Origin: Zerene cesonia
Lineage: Eukaryota > Arthropoda > Insecta > Lepidoptera > Pieridae
Length of the DNA: 64,000 nucleotides
NCBI RefSeq assembly: GCF_012273895.1
Contig: NC_052106.1
Location: forward strand, 1,302,001-1,366,000
Reading direction: 5' to 3'
In this document: in pieces, positions 25,801 to 40,800 of the stretch
Numbering within the stretch: the stretch's first letter is position 1
Layout: each line of letters starts with the position of its first letter
Translations under genes and position numbers: made by a program
Notes under the pieces: model-generated
What the model was told of the DNA's origin: nothing
What the model saw: only the letters and a program-made list of their open reading frames with translations
Databases searched by the model: none

Positions 25801-28800
25801 TAGGTTTTGCACGTGGATTAATCTATGTGCAATAATTTTTTTTATAAGACGAGCATCCAATAAATTGCTGGATTATTTATAGGCAAAATGTACAACTATC
25901 TTTGCGCCCGTGGCTTCGTCCGCGTAAGTAAAGGAAACAATAGACGGTTATGGATTTTACCCGTATATCTCTCGTCCCTTTTAAATATCCATGGTAAAAA
26001 CTATCCCTTGTGATTTCTCGGATCTCAAATTATCTTTTTACCATTTTCCATACAAATTGGTTCAGTGGTTTAGGCGTAAAGAAACAGACGGTCACAGGAC
26101 AGACATTTTGAAATATTAGTGGGGAATTCTGATTTCAAATATCATATATCTCTCAGTAATTATACAGTAAAAGTCACTATACAAGGAAAGTTTATCAGGA
26201 AAATAACTTTGGTACCCTTGAGCTCGCAGTATCTACGTGGATTGGCGTGCGAATCAGCCCTCAGGCCTCGCCTTCATTTGGGTCTAGGTGACTCTTTAAC
26301 GAGGAAAGCTATATAATTTGACCTCAGGACTGGATTGGGTGCTTCTAGCATCAGGTTTAATGTGTTTAGGCATGATGCACAAATAGATAAAGTCATGAGG
26401 GTTAAGTAGTCTCGAATTTTTATTTATTTATTTTATTTATTATTTATTTATTGCTCTTAGTAAAACTACAAAAAACTTAATAAAGTTATATTATAAACAA
26501 ATGGCGGCCTTATCGCTATATAGCGATTTCCTCCAGACAACCAGACGTACAGAGAGAAATTAGATAGAGGAGAGGAGTAGGGCAGAGCATAAATATAATA
26601 CGAAAGATTGAATAAAAAGAACTATATATATAATACTATGAATAATGGCTATTACACATGTAAATCAATATAATAGATAAACTATATATTCACAACAGTA
26701 TTAATATCTATTCGCAATATTCTACTGCGAATATTGAAAAGTACGGTTATAATAATGTTGTTTTGGGATTGTCTAAATGAAATAGCATATCATATTTCAT
26801 ATATGACACATGGAATTTAAATGCCAGTTGTTTTGTTCGTATGTTGGTCACAGGAAGCTCCCGATTTTTTTGCGGAACATTATAACACACAACAATATTA
26901 ACATTATTCGTGAAGAAAGAAATAGAAACATGATTGAAATATCGAAAGTTAAATTGTGTCGAACAAAAAACAGATATTTGAAGCTTAACTTGATTATTTA
27001 TTTGTATTTATTTGGCAGCGTCATCGCTCGGTGCAGCTCTCACGATGCCCATATGCGGTTTCCTGATAGCGCATTTCGGATGGGAGTCCGCCTTCTATTT
27101 CACTGGTGAGTAAGGTTAAACTAATCCTGAATCATGGTAGTTAAATTTCTTAATAAATAATAAGGATGTATTTGTGTAGTATATCTACGTATTTTAATCA
27201 ATAAGCAAATTATCTTTTACTGAAATGGGGATTTTGTGGGAGCCGAGCATGCTTTGGCACGAATTGGGCCAGTTAAAATCCCACAGAAGATCGAAATAGT
27301 AGCATAGCAGAGTCGGAGGCTCGTATCCTTTTCTTCAGCCAGTTCATTGCTTCATTTCTAGAAGCAGGCAACGCATTTTCAGAGGCCTTAAGTACAATCT
27401 CGCTTTCCCGATCTAATATTATAATATCTTGAAGTAGAACTTTCACTATTTGATCAGCTAGCCAATTAATAGGGTACCTTAATTATAGGTATAATCGGTG
27501 TGATGTGGTCGGTGGCCTGGTTCGCTGTGGTGTACGACTCACCAGCTCAGCATCCGCGCATCTCGGACCATGAGAGAAACTACCTTATGAAGGCGTTGCC
27601 TCAGGACAATAATAAGGGGGTGAGTGATATAACTAAAGACATAGTCGTTTTTATATTAATCGAAGATATTATATTATTATATACTAGCGATCCGCCCCGG
27701 ACTCGCACAGATGCAATTATGCATGTGATATACATATAAACCTTCTTCTTGAATCCCTCTACCTTTAAAAAAAAACCTCATCAAGAACTGCGGTATTTAA
27801 AAGATCTAAGCACACAGACACAGATAGCGGAAAGCGACTTTGTTTTATCTATGTAATGATTTCCAATCAATAATTTCCTTTCAATAAATCTATACTAATA
27901 ATATTGTAAAGAGTTTGTTTCTTTATTCGTTTGTGTACCACCTGCGAAGCCGGGGCGGACCGCTAGTCCTTTTTCCATAGAAAATGAATATCAAATCCCC
28001 CAAAAATCCGTTGGCAACACACGAAGGTGAATAATTTGCATATAGCCGGAAATTCATTGAATTCCAAGGCAACTTCGGATGTGGTGTAGTAATATAAATA
28101 CATCATAGTAAACATTTGATACACGCCTTGTGATATTCATTCAAGGTTTTCAATTCATACTAAAATATAATTTGATACGTATATTATATAGATTTTGGGC
28201 TTGCGATTTTTTGTATAATTATATATTTGTAGGACACATGATTATAAGAGTACATATACTCAAATTCAATCATTTAAATATCATAAAAAGACCAAGTAAG
28301 AATTTAATTATGTAATATGACAACATATTATGAATCGAAGTCGCTTTTTCTGTTTGTATGCTTAAATCTTTAAAACTACGCAACGGATTTTGATGGGGTT
28401 TAATAGATAGTGATTCAAGAGGAAGGTTTATATGTATAATAACATCTATTAAATTACTTCTAATTAACGCGTGCGAAACCGAGGGCAAAAGCTAGTAATA
28501 TATATTATGGTTATAGTAATATAATGTATATTATTGAAAATGGCCAATGTATTGCTTTATTTTGTATTTTTTTTGAAGTGAAACTTCTTTAGAATCGTTG
28601 TGATTTCAAACCAGATGCAATGGAAAAAACGACAGGTAAGAGACACCAATACAAAGATGTGTAGAAAGAAGCCGGCAAAGAATGAGACAGAAATATACAT
28701 ACTATCTAATATATAAAATTCTCGTGTCACAGTTTTCGTTGCCACACTCCTCCGAAACGGCTTGACCGATTTTGATGAATTTTTTTTGTGCTTATCCGGT

Positions 28801-31800
28801 ATCTATGAGAATCTGCCAACATCTATTTTTCATACCCCTAAATGATAAGAGTAAGGCGGAACAGCGTTTGCCGGGTCAGCTAGTATTATATATATTCAAC
28901 TCATTTTTCTGTCGATTTACTGAAGTTTCACTTCTGTCGTGTGTGAATCGCACACACACCTTTTTTTATTGAAAGTGTATCAATCCTAACTTACCAACTA
29001 AATATTCGTATTTATCTCATATCTTTTTAAAGTATTTCATTAATATGAATATAATTTTCCAGCACAATCCAGTACCATGGCGCAGCCTCCTCTCATCACC
29101 AGCGGTCTGGGCCATCGTCATCACCCACGGCGCCTCGGTGTTCGGTTACTTCACCGTTGTTAATCAACTGCCGACCTATATCGAGAGCATATTGAAGTAC
29201 AACATCAAACACGTGAGTTTTGCTTTTTATGAGCGGTATATACAGCTCTAAGATGTATTTGAGTGGGTGGTGTTTGCAGCTCTTAAGATGTATTTATGTG
29301 CTTCGAGTTATTTTAGTGACAGATAAAGATCTTAAAACATATAGGAATATATTAACTTTTTATATTTGTTAAAAAGAGGTATATTATAGTATGATAGGAT
29401 AAAACCTATTAAAAAACAATGTTTTTTATTGACGTGAAATAAAAAGATTTATTAACTTTTTATATTTGTTAAAAAAGTAAATTATAGTATAACAGGATAA
29501 AACCTATTAAAAGTAATGTTTTTTATTGACGTGACATAAAAGGTATTGAGGATAAAAATCCGAATTTTGGTTTTAAAAAAATATTCCGATATGTTGTGTG
29601 AAATCAATGAAAACTTAACATTGTAATTGTTTTTATAAACATTACACGAGTTTCTTGTGGATTCTTCTCACAAAATCAATGATTTAAATTTGATTTCGAA
29701 CTAGCTGTTTGCCCCGGCTTCACCTGTGGTACATATATAGCCAATGTTACTCAGTGTAATTGCAGCTTTCTAATGGTGAAACAATTTTTGAAATCGGTCC
29801 AGCCATTCACGCGTGATGCCGTGACCAAGGAAAACGGGTTTCATTTTTCTATATAGATAGCTCTAAAAATATACCCAAGAAATAAGAAATACCTACATAA
29901 AACTTAAGGATATAATTTATGATCGGTAATAATCATTCTATGTATCTCATTTAATTTCAACTTTGGTTCGAATATCCATTGAGCTATAGGGAAACCAAAA
30001 CCGGCTTATAAACTCATCATCAGCCCACATATCTTCCCACCGCTGGGACACAAGCCGCCCATGGTACAGGCCACAATCCAGCACGCTGGCCAAGTGCGGG
30101 TTGGCAGATGTCACATGTCGAACTTTTGATTCTTGGACGTACCGGTTCCTTCACCGTTTCGGATGTAATTATTCGATGATATATTTTTGTATGGAATTTT
30201 TACATTAATAAGCCATTAATCAATTATTTGTTCTTGGGGCAGAGGCATCGCTTCAGAATCTGAAATGTAACCGAACGACAAGAATTTCCTATCATATATA
30301 TTAATAAACACATATAAATACGAAAAAAATATATATATATCATATTATATTAACGGTCTTATCGATTGTAAGCGATCTCTCCCAGGCAACCTTGCATTTA
30401 ACCCAAAATTATTGGCAAAAAAACTGCGTTATAATTGGTTATCCTTCGCTTTTGGCAATGACGGATATAAATGACGAACAAACGATTATAAATGCGGGAA
30501 AACCCTTAAAAATAACGCATTAAATGAAAAACAGTGTTCAAGTATGCATTCATATTAAACGTGAGAATCAAATTTTTTTTATCTTTTTCTGTCTCGACCA
30601 ATTGTTCCGTGTAAGATAAAGATGTCTATATAATATATATATAAAGTGCACGTATGTATGTTCTATATGCTTATAGACATAAGTGAAGACTCATTCATAT
30701 TTCATATTATAAAGAGGACATATTTGTGTTTTTGCATGTATGTTTGTTGTTTTTACACAAAATCTGTTGGATTGATTTCAAAAATTCTTTCACAATTAGA
30801 AAGCTGCATTCTCACTGAGTGACATAGGCTATATAGTTTATATGTACCATGGGTGAGGCCGGGGCGGAACGCTAGTATAGAGTATAGGTGGCTCCATGAA
30901 GTTATACATATATATATACGTACATATTTGAAATAAATACATATTTAAAGTGACTAATAACGTAACCTAAAAATAAAGTAACCTAACCTATAGTTCCTAA
31001 AAACACGGTATAATTCTAACAGTGTGCATCGAACCTACAATAATAAAATACTATCTTTTGTCGATGAAAATTGATATATAATTTATATTCAATATCGATA
31101 ACCATTACATTACGAGCAGTCGTTATCTTTTCACTTCCGATGTTGATGTCGCTTCATTTTACACCTTATCACCATACGATTAGATACAATATCAATTGCT
31201 CACGATTGTACAGTGACCACGCGTTGCTGGATAGCGGGACCGTCTCATGACGTAAGCGAGTTGCAAAACTTCATATGGTGATTCAAGGACATTTGAATTG
31301 AGACAGTCTAGCATTCTATTTAAATTTACGCCCCGAATCAAATTTTGCAGATCAAATGTCAGATTTCAATTGTTGACATCGGTCCAATAAAACAATTTGT
31401 ATGTATTGTGTGATACTTGAGCATTTTGTCAATGACAAAATGTCAAATGGAATTAAAGAAATATAGATAAATAAATATATTTTAAAAAGTAAACAGGTGC
31501 ATTTTCCCACCCAAGTGTGGCTGTGTACCTACTGTGTCAGTCCCATCGTGACTTAAACTCATTTAAAACAAAACTAAGACACACAATGTCGTATATATTA
31601 AAGAATATAAAGTAAATGTATGATGATGTATGTGTCTGGCATGTATATTGACTTATTGTCCTAGTAGGTACGCTCGTGTACATTAACATAACTAATGAAC
31701 TTTGTTACTGTTAACTATTATATTATCGACACGTGTGATCTAACTGATGTTAGCGGCTAATTAATTGCAATTAGCCTTGTGGGAATTAACTTTTCTTGTG

Positions 31801-34800
31801 ATTGAATGGTTTCATCGTTTACCTTCGAAAAATTGGGGGTAAAGATATTTTTATGGGAGATACAAACAGTTTATTGAGTTTAATTTTGGTGGAATTGATG
31901 ATATAGAAATTCTGTATTACTATGTAGATATTCTAAACTTAGATTGACTTCCCGATTATTACCTTCCAGTGGGAAATTTCAACAAATATGGTTTTAAAAC
32001 AAACGTTTGAGGAAATCGACTCTTTTCTTGATTTGTTGTTGTCTTAAGTAAAGCCTGCTAGCATTTAAATACGAGATGGCACTGTGTTTTTCTTAATAGA
32101 AGCGCTCGCAACTAGTTCGCGTCGCGATTCGCAGTTAGCTGTCAAACGTCTATTCGATATGTGATAATTTCATAAATCTTTTTATCAAAATCAAAAGCAG
32201 TGGATTGGAGTGCGGAGATACACATGGCGAGTGTTATTTTTATACCCGTAAATACAGGTCTTGAAAAATAAACCAATCAGTGTATATAACTTTACAGCTG
32301 TTGTTTATGCATTTATTTCCATAAATATTAAAATATTTGCAGTTTTGCCGTATTAAAAATAAATTTCGTAACCATACGTGTTCAACGTCGCAACGTCCAT
32401 ATTCTCTATGAACCAATCTGAGATCTGTTTTGATGGAAGTAAAGTTTAGATTTCTACGTAACGTAAAGTTCACGCAAGTCTCTGACCCTATTGCATCAGC
32501 CAAGAAGTGGTCAGCATCAAGTTTTATATTGGTCGACATCAGGTTTGTACATTCAAATGTGTAAAAGCCTTGCAATTATTGGAATAATTGATAACAAGGA
32601 ACTATAAATATTTATTTATGTGCAATATTCCTGATATACCAAAAATTACCAACTGTTACTATTCATTTTATTATATTATTATACATACAGGATCCCCCTC
32701 TCCTGAGATGATTATTCGTTCTTCTTTGTATGAAAAAGCGACTTCTGTTTTTTATTTTAAGTACAATAAACAGATTTCTTGTCAATCGCGTATTCTTTTT
32801 TTGCACAAATTACGTATGCATGTATAAGAAGGGCCCAGCGTACCGGCGGTGCGGCGTTGATTTAGGACCGTCACGTTGCTTATATGTATATAAAGAATGT
32901 GATTTATATAGCATAAACAATGTGTGCTTTCGTCATTCTAACTCTTGTGAAAAACAGATGGCGCTGATACAAATTATATTCCTAATGTTGATCCCACTTG
33001 AGATAGAATTATCAACATTGGATCACCCGAAACTAAGCTCGATCACGCATCTAGTAAATACTAACGATCTATAATAGCAATTGCATAACCAAATGTAAAA
33101 TGTTGTCAGAAGAAAATTTAAAATTGCTTATATCAATGAGTGAGTATTTACGGAAGACACAAAAAATATGATTATGTAAAAAGCCTGTTAACTGTATAAT
33201 TATAGCATAAAAACACACAAAATATACCATAATTCTTTAAAAATCCCCACAAAAAGGTAATATTTATAACAGTATCACTACCATTCTCATCTAAGGTTAT
33301 CGCACTACGATATACTAGCTGATGTTTTAAAAGTATAAGGCGAGTTGACAGCTTTTCTAATGTTTTCCTTATCAGCTGAAAATTCAAGTAGCATAAAAAT
33401 TACTCATCAAGTGTCCAAAAGGTTATCAGGGAGATTAATTAATTATTAGCAAACTGCGAAACAGGCCCAAAGTATCTCACATTGAAACAAGATGGCGACC
33501 CTAGCGGCGCTCTATTTTGCGAACTGTACATTTATTTGCGCAAATGATTGTGTTAAAATTGTCTATTTGTATGCGTTCTTTTCAATATTGAAGTTAAATT
33601 TCGATACGTTTAAATAAAATGTGGTTTTGTTGTTTTTTTGTATCTGACGCCGTAAAATTATACGGTTTAGCAAATTGTCACGTTTCCAATTTTTAGTTTT
33701 ATAGCATTGAAATGCTTTATAAATGAGAAATTTTGAAAGAATAGAAAAANNNNNNNNNNNNNNNNNNNNNNNNNNNNNNNNNNNNNNNNNNNNNNNNNNN
33801 NNNNNNNNNNNNNNNNNNNNNNNNNNNNNNNNNNNNNNNNNNNNNNNNNNNNNNNNNNNNNNNNNNNNNNNNNNNNNNNNNNNNNNNNNNNNNNNNNNNN
33901 NNNNNNNNNNNNNNNNNNNNNNNNNNNNNNNNNNNNNNNNNNNNNNNNNNNNNNNNNNNNNNNNNNNNNNNNNNNNNNNNNNNNNNNNNNNNNNNNNNNN
34001 NNNNNNNNNNNNNNNNNNNNNNNNNNNNNNNNNNNNNNNNNNNNNNNNNNNNNNNNNNNNNNNNNNNNNNNNNNNNNNNNNNNNNNNNNNNNNNNNNNNN
34101 NNNNNNNNNNNNNNNNNNNNNNNNNNNNNNNNNNNNNNNNNNNNNNNNNNNNNNNNNNNNNNNNNNNNNNNNNNNNNNNNNNNNNNNNNNNNNNNNNNNN
34201 NNNNNNNNNNNNNNNNNNNNNNNNNNNNNNNNNNNNNNNNNNNNNNNNNNNNNNNNNNNNNNNNNNNNNNNNNNNNNNNNNNNNNNNNNNNNNNNNNNNN
34301 NNNNNNNNNNNNNNNNNNNNNNNNNNNNNNNNNNNNNNNNNNNNNNNNNNNNNNNNNNNNNNNNNNNNNNNNNNNNNNNNNNNNNNNNNNNNNNNNNNNN
34401 NNNNNNNNNNNNNNNNNNNNNNNNNNNNNNNNNNNNNNNNNNNNNNNNNNNNNNNNNNNNNNNNNNNNNNNNNNNNNNNNNNNNNNNNNNNNNNNNNNNN
34501 NNNNNNNNNNNNNNNNNNNNNNNNNNNNNNNNNNNNNNNNNNNNNNNNNNNNNNNNNNNNNNNNNNNNNNNNNNNNNNNNNNNNNNNNNNNNNNNNNNNN
34601 NNNNNNNNNNNNNNNNNNNNNNNNNNNNNNNNNNNNNNNNNNNNNNNNNNNNNNNNNNNNNNNNNNNNNNNNNNNNNNNNNNNNNNNNNNNNNNNNNNNN
34701 NNNNNNNNNNNNNNNNNNNNNNNNNNNNNNNNNNNNNNNNNNNNNNNNNTTTCTTATTGCTATTAAACTTAAAAATTAAATCTGTAATATTCGCTTACAA

Positions 34801-37800
34801 TTTAACGCATTTCAAAGATTCTAATGCGAATATATTAGGGGTTGGTTACGAGTTGACGGAGTCAGGCTTTTTCCCGTGTAGTTTTTTTGTAACGTTTTAT
34901 CGATGTATATAATCTACCGAATAGATGTAATGAATACACGAACGTTTGCGTTCATATCAATATTTGCAAATGTACAGTTTCGAACCCCCGAGTTTTCGGC
35001 TGAAGTCCAATGTCCTAACCACTGAGACAACTCTGCTCTATTATTACTTACATAAGTACATTACCAGTATGCTTAATGGAGGTACATTCTATGATGCTAA
35101 ATACAAAGCACTTCAAATATTAACAAAGATTAGATCAGATTACATCTATAGTTTGTATGTGAATAGATAGGTATTTGCTAAGCAATATACGATCAACATA
35201 GAGGTATAAATTATGTACCCAAATAACATTACTCTAGAGTTTAGACTGTAAAACAGCCATACATAGAATTTACCTCTTTTATATTATATGTACAAAAAAG
35301 GTCTGGTAAATGTTATACATACATTATAATATAGGATACAATAGCTGACGTCAAACGTGGTTCTGCCTTATTCTTATCGTTTAGGGTTACAAAAATAGAT
35401 GTTGGCTGATTCTCAGACCTACCCCATATGCACACAAAATTTCTTTTGAATCGATCCACCCGTTTCGGAGGAGTAAAGTAACTATAAATGTGACACAAGT
35501 TGTTTATATACAAGACTAGCTGCACCCGGCAAACGCTGTTCTGCCTTACTCTTATCGTTTAGTGGTATGAAAAATAGATGTTAGCCGATTCTCAGACCTA
35601 CCCAATATGCTTACCAAATTTCAGAGGAATCGGTCAAGCCGTTTCGGAGGAGTATAGAGACTAACATTGTGACACGAGAATTTTATATATAAGATATAAA
35701 TAGATATGTAATTAAGGACTATTGAATTTTTATTCCCAATTAAATGTAATCACCATTTTAATCGTGAGAGCGGAATATTTAGGAACCTAACTAGTTATAA
35801 CCAGATATCTATGGAAGCGTAAATCTTAATATACATAGTGAGCCGGCTAGAACCGGTGGCAACCGGTTTTCGGGAAAGGAAATCGTTGATAAGGCGGCGG
35901 GATGTCATGTTGCAATTGTAATTGTAATGTCATTGATAGGAATTATTGGAGGATGCATCGATTGAATGTAGTTCTGTGGGTACGTGGGTTATGGTGGGAC
36001 TGGGACTAGTTTAGTCTTAGTCATACTAATATTGTTATTAGGGTTGCCACCTTTTTTTGATAGTAATGCAGATTATATTAAAACAATACGTATGTTTTAA
36101 TACAGTTTCGCGCTTGAAAGGTATTTTAAATTTCACACTAATAATATACACTAATAATATTGAAAATGAATAAATATTGTGAGGGTTAGTTTCGTTCTTA
36201 AATTGTTTAGTCGTTCGGTTATATACTCTTATTTTGACGATTCAAAAACGCTGTTAATGGTAGTCTATTTGAACGAATAAATGTATGAATTTGAATTTGA
36301 AATTATAATTACGAAACAAACAAACCTAATTGTGATTACATTTATAACAATAATTTCAGAGTTTAATAAATCAATACGGATAAAGATTGTTTCCAAAAAA
36401 TCGTATAAAATCAAATATTTAATTAACACATCAACAAGTCCACATAAGTCAACATGCAATTCAGAAAGAGCTCAAGCATAAAATGTTCAAACAAATATTA
36501 ATAATCTTGTGAGGATTACAAGAAATTATAAAGTACATATTACATTATTACATATGTTACCATAACCTTGGCATACAAAAAAGCTGATGAGTGACATTGA
36601 TATATTGAATTTTGTTTTATGATGAAATTGCTATGTTGATTTTTACATATTTGAGAGAGAGACTAATTGTAGCCCGCGGTTTAATTATTTTTATATGATG
36701 TTAGTTGACCCGGCAAACGCTGTTCTGCCTTACTCTTTTAGGATTATGACAAATAGATGTTGACGGATTCTCAGACCTACTCGATATTTGTTTCCAAGGA
36801 GTATGGTAACTAACATAGTAACCCAAGAATTATGTATATACAGAGCTCACGATACAATCTTATACCTTTAAGTTTAAGTCAAATTTTAAAAAACACTATC
36901 GAATTAATTAAAAAAAAGACAAAACATAAAATCGAAGCAAGGAAATTTCCTTACACTATATATTATGATAAAACGCATACACGTCATTTCACGAAATCTT
37001 ATGAATTCATCGATTAGTATAATTAGAATTGAATTACTATCCCGGTAAGATACGGTATGCGCCGGCGCCTCACGAGTCGCACACGTTCGATCCGCTAATG
37101 GTAATCACGACTTGGTGTTTCACTGTCGCTTTTTCATCTATGAATATATTTTCTGCGTGTAGTATAATTATTATCCTATACCGCTTACATGGAGTGAGAA
37201 CCTTCTGAAACTAAACATATTAACTCATAGAACTAACTCATAGACTGGTTCGAATACATTACAGGATAAGTTTTTATACATGTTATCTCAAAGAGAGATT
37301 TCTCTAAGCTTAACTGACAGTTAATAGAGGGTTAAAAGACCTCGCGTTCAACCTGGATTTAATACGAGGCGTAATTTTATAGATCAGGTTCCGTAATCTA
37401 GGGTTAATGAACATAGGATCGTCATAAACAGCAAAACACAGGTACTGCGGCGCCGGCCTCACATACCAGGCATTTTCTATTTCTGGCTCGGCTATTTATA
37501 CTAAAATTATAAATACCAGGCTATTTAAAGATTATCGCAGGCCTAATTGCTTGCAATTAATTTATGGAAAGTTTATAATCGCTCTCGAGGATTACCATTT
37601 TAAGTGGTTTGGACATTAATTTAAATATATTATGTCTATGTATGGGATTATACGCGACTGGTGTGTTTTTTATTTAATATAAAAACTTTTCTCAATTATT
37701 GTGATATATTATCATATTTACAATTTTTTATTGGAATTGACAAAATGTGTTATTACCTACTAGTTGATTAAAATCTGTGCTTTTATGACAGTGACAAAAC

Positions 37801-40800
37801 TACAAGAAACTTAATAATATAAGTTTAATAAATTTGAATAAAAACATTCCGTTGCCGAGGTTAAAAAGCAACCTACATCACTCTCTTGCTTCTTTTATAT
37901 ATCTAAACACAAACATCACGTTATAAAATCGCTCCTTAAACGTTTAAGAAATGCAGACAAACAAACAATTATGCATTTATAATATTAGTAAGGATTGTAT
38001 TATAATTACTACAGCTATACTGTAACTATTTCAACTATAAATGATATAAAATTGTATGAAAAATTTGCTTTCATATTATCCATATGTACTTCTAAAAGGC
38101 AATAAAAAAAGGTTCGACGACATGTGACATCTACCAACCCGTACATGGCCATGTAAGCGTGGTGGATGCCTTGAACTATGAGACCCTTAAGCAGGAACCT
38201 ATGGGCTGATGACGATGATATTTTTTATTTTATATATTCTATATTTTTTATTTAATATATTCTAAACTCGGCTATCTGAATTACAGAACGGTCTCCTGTC
38301 TTCCCTCCCGTATCTGGGCAAGTACCTGTGCGCTCTGGCATCCTCAGTGCTGGCCGACTCTCTGCGCAGGACCGGCCGCCTGTCCACCACCACCGCTAGG
38401 AAACTGTTCACGGGATTCGCTGTTGGGTTGCCTGGTATGTTATTTTTATATATTTTTTATTAATATGTTACTTCTAAATAATCCTTTTATAAGAAGAAAA
38501 ATACTAGTATTTATTTCTGCTGCGTTGACAGCACAATGAAGTGTTTAAAATAAATCAAATAAATACTATATTCCTGAGTGATGATTTTTTTGTGATGTTT
38601 TGATGAGTGATGTTTTTTACTCCATAACTATTTAGAAGGGATCGACCGTGTTATTTGGTCCCATTTTATAATCTAAAGTGGTACTTCTCTCTTCGGTGAC
38701 CTGTTTGTAGAAAAGATTTATTTTTTATTTTAATGTCAATCCCAACCGTCTAGTTTGCAATTGAGTGAAACATGTGCTATAGTAAATAGACACACGTCTT
38801 AATTTCTTTTTAAACGCGGAAAATCTACAGCATGCAATTAAATATATATTATGGACTTATTACTAAATGCTTAACGTAAAATAAAGGCGTTACGTTATAC
38901 CCACTGGTGGTGGTGGTGGTGATATCAAATGTCCATTTGCTCGCTCCGCTATAAAAATTAGTTTTGTAAGAATAACCTCGATTTTCGGTTCATCCGGGGT
39001 AAGAAATAAGCACATGTCACTTAGTAAATATGTAGCTGTCTAATGGTAAAATAATTTTAAAATCTATCGAATGGTCTTGGAACTGTCTAAGGATTTATTC
39101 AAATAAAAAAATCTTTCTTTGTTATAATATTAACTAGCTGACCCGGCAAATTTAGGGGTAGGAAATTGTGACACGGGAATTTTATATATAAGATGTAGAC
39201 CATTCCAAATTATTTAGAAGTTAAAGACTTTTCAACAGATTTTAAACGCGATTTATTCATTATATTTGTGCTCGCTGTAAAGTGTTCGAAACGTCGGGTT
39301 AATAATATAATGAATAAATCGCGCTTCAAATCCGTTTAAAAGTAATTAATTTCTAAATGGATTTAGACGGATTTTAAACGCGCTTTATTTATTACGTATT
39401 TCTAAATGTATAATACTCGCGTACAATCAAACACAAGAAAATACTATTCCAAATTATATTAAACATGTCGTGTTACAATATCTTCCCAGGCATCCTGATG
39501 ATAGCGCAGGCGTTCTTCGGCCACGACCGCGTGTGGTCGATCGCCATCTTCACGGTCGCGCTGACCATCAACGGCGCCGTCACCGCCGGCTACCTCGGCA
39601 ACGGGCTCGACATCGCGCCCAACTTCAGCGGTGAGTCCACGCGATGCGATCCGATGCGATACAATACACTTCAGTACAATGCAATAGAATACACTTTATT
39701 TATCACACACATACAGAAATACAGAAAAATAACAAAAAGTAAACGAACTTGTACCATGTTAAAGAGGCGACCTCATCGCTTATGAGCGATATCTATCTAT
39801 GTATATATTCTTTATAATAACATGTTTAACAATTTATTTTTTGTAAATCCTCATATTTTTTAGGGTGCTTAACGTAGTTATGGCGTTGTCTGTTAAAAAA
39901 AATTGAATTTGAAATGTAAATCTTCCTTTAGTCTTTACAAATAAACACTATCTTATGTTATAAATAAAAAAAGTAGAACAAGATAATGGAATATTTACAT
40001 TTGTAAAAATAATCACATGTTTCTTAGCTGCATCAAAATTAAGTCATGGTAATATATATTATAAATCAAATACATAAACTATATTACAATAATATCAATG
40101 TATTTCAACATTACAATTTTTCCTTAATTATTTACGTATTTAACGCTAAAGTATTAATATTTTTTATAGGAACCATTTTCGGCATTGCCAACACACTGTC
40201 TTCATTCGGAGGCTGGCTCTCGACGTTCATGGTGGGAGAACTCACCAAACACCACGTAAGTGAATGGAAATTATCATTGGACCCTAGATTCTTGAGCACT
40301 CTAGATTGTTCTATGTCATTTATTGTTTCATAAATAATCATAAGTTAGGTTTTGCCAGGACTTCACAGACTCGTCATAGACACGACTTAGACATGAATTG
40401 TAGAACATAGTATAAAATCTATTTGTAAAAATTTATAATAATAATAATAACTCATGTTATTTATAAGTTATTTTTGCTAAACAATAAATAATACTGGAAA
40501 TGGGTTTTTCGAACTTCCTGAAAATGAGTGTGAGAGTCGTGGCGGAAGAAAGAAAGTTTTACCATGTCCGTCACCTTTGATATAATTAGCAACAACGCCC
40601 GACTTAAATATAGACTTTCCCTTATTTTACAAAAATAGTTATTGTCTATAGCTATATAAATATCATACTTGATAAGTAGATAAATATGGTATCGGTTACT
40701 TTAATAGAATAAAAATTATTGATCTTTTTATTATTTACAAAAAATGTTCACACTTTGAAAAATGTATTATTTTTTTCAGTTTTTTTTTAACTAAATTAAT

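Larger units (their letters stand above)
19814..27018. other. 7.2-kb intron of the transporter
   Basis: Mostly AT-rich filler. It contains a pair of direct repeats (20611-20780), a GC-rich island with promoter-like motifs (20815-21030), an inverted interspersed repeat (23318-23512), another at 25190-25515 and a LINE-derived remnant at 26430-26600. No coding exon is needed or seen: flanking exons join in frame. Confidence 0.8.
29213..38286. other. 9-kb intron of the transporter, with a 1000-N gap
   Basis: Longest intron. It holds a local tandem duplication (29340-29545), several SINE and element copies (29700-29870, 30015-30162, 30715-30876, 33692-33749, 34970-35040, 35342-35696, 36703-36842, 38113-38219) and an N gap at 33750-34749. 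A segment CAAGATGGCG ACCCTAGCGGCGCTC at 33489-33513 is locally GC-rich. The flanking exons join in frame without anything missing. Confidence 0.8.

Noticed and set aside
27620..27739. Continuation of the helix-6 exon frame past 27619
   Set aside because: A consensus GTGAGT donor and in-frame joining to 29063 show that this part is intron.
32730..33074. 114-codon plus-strand frame in the 9-kb intron
   Set aside because: Low-complexity, AT-driven composition without a domain, splice support or neighbours.
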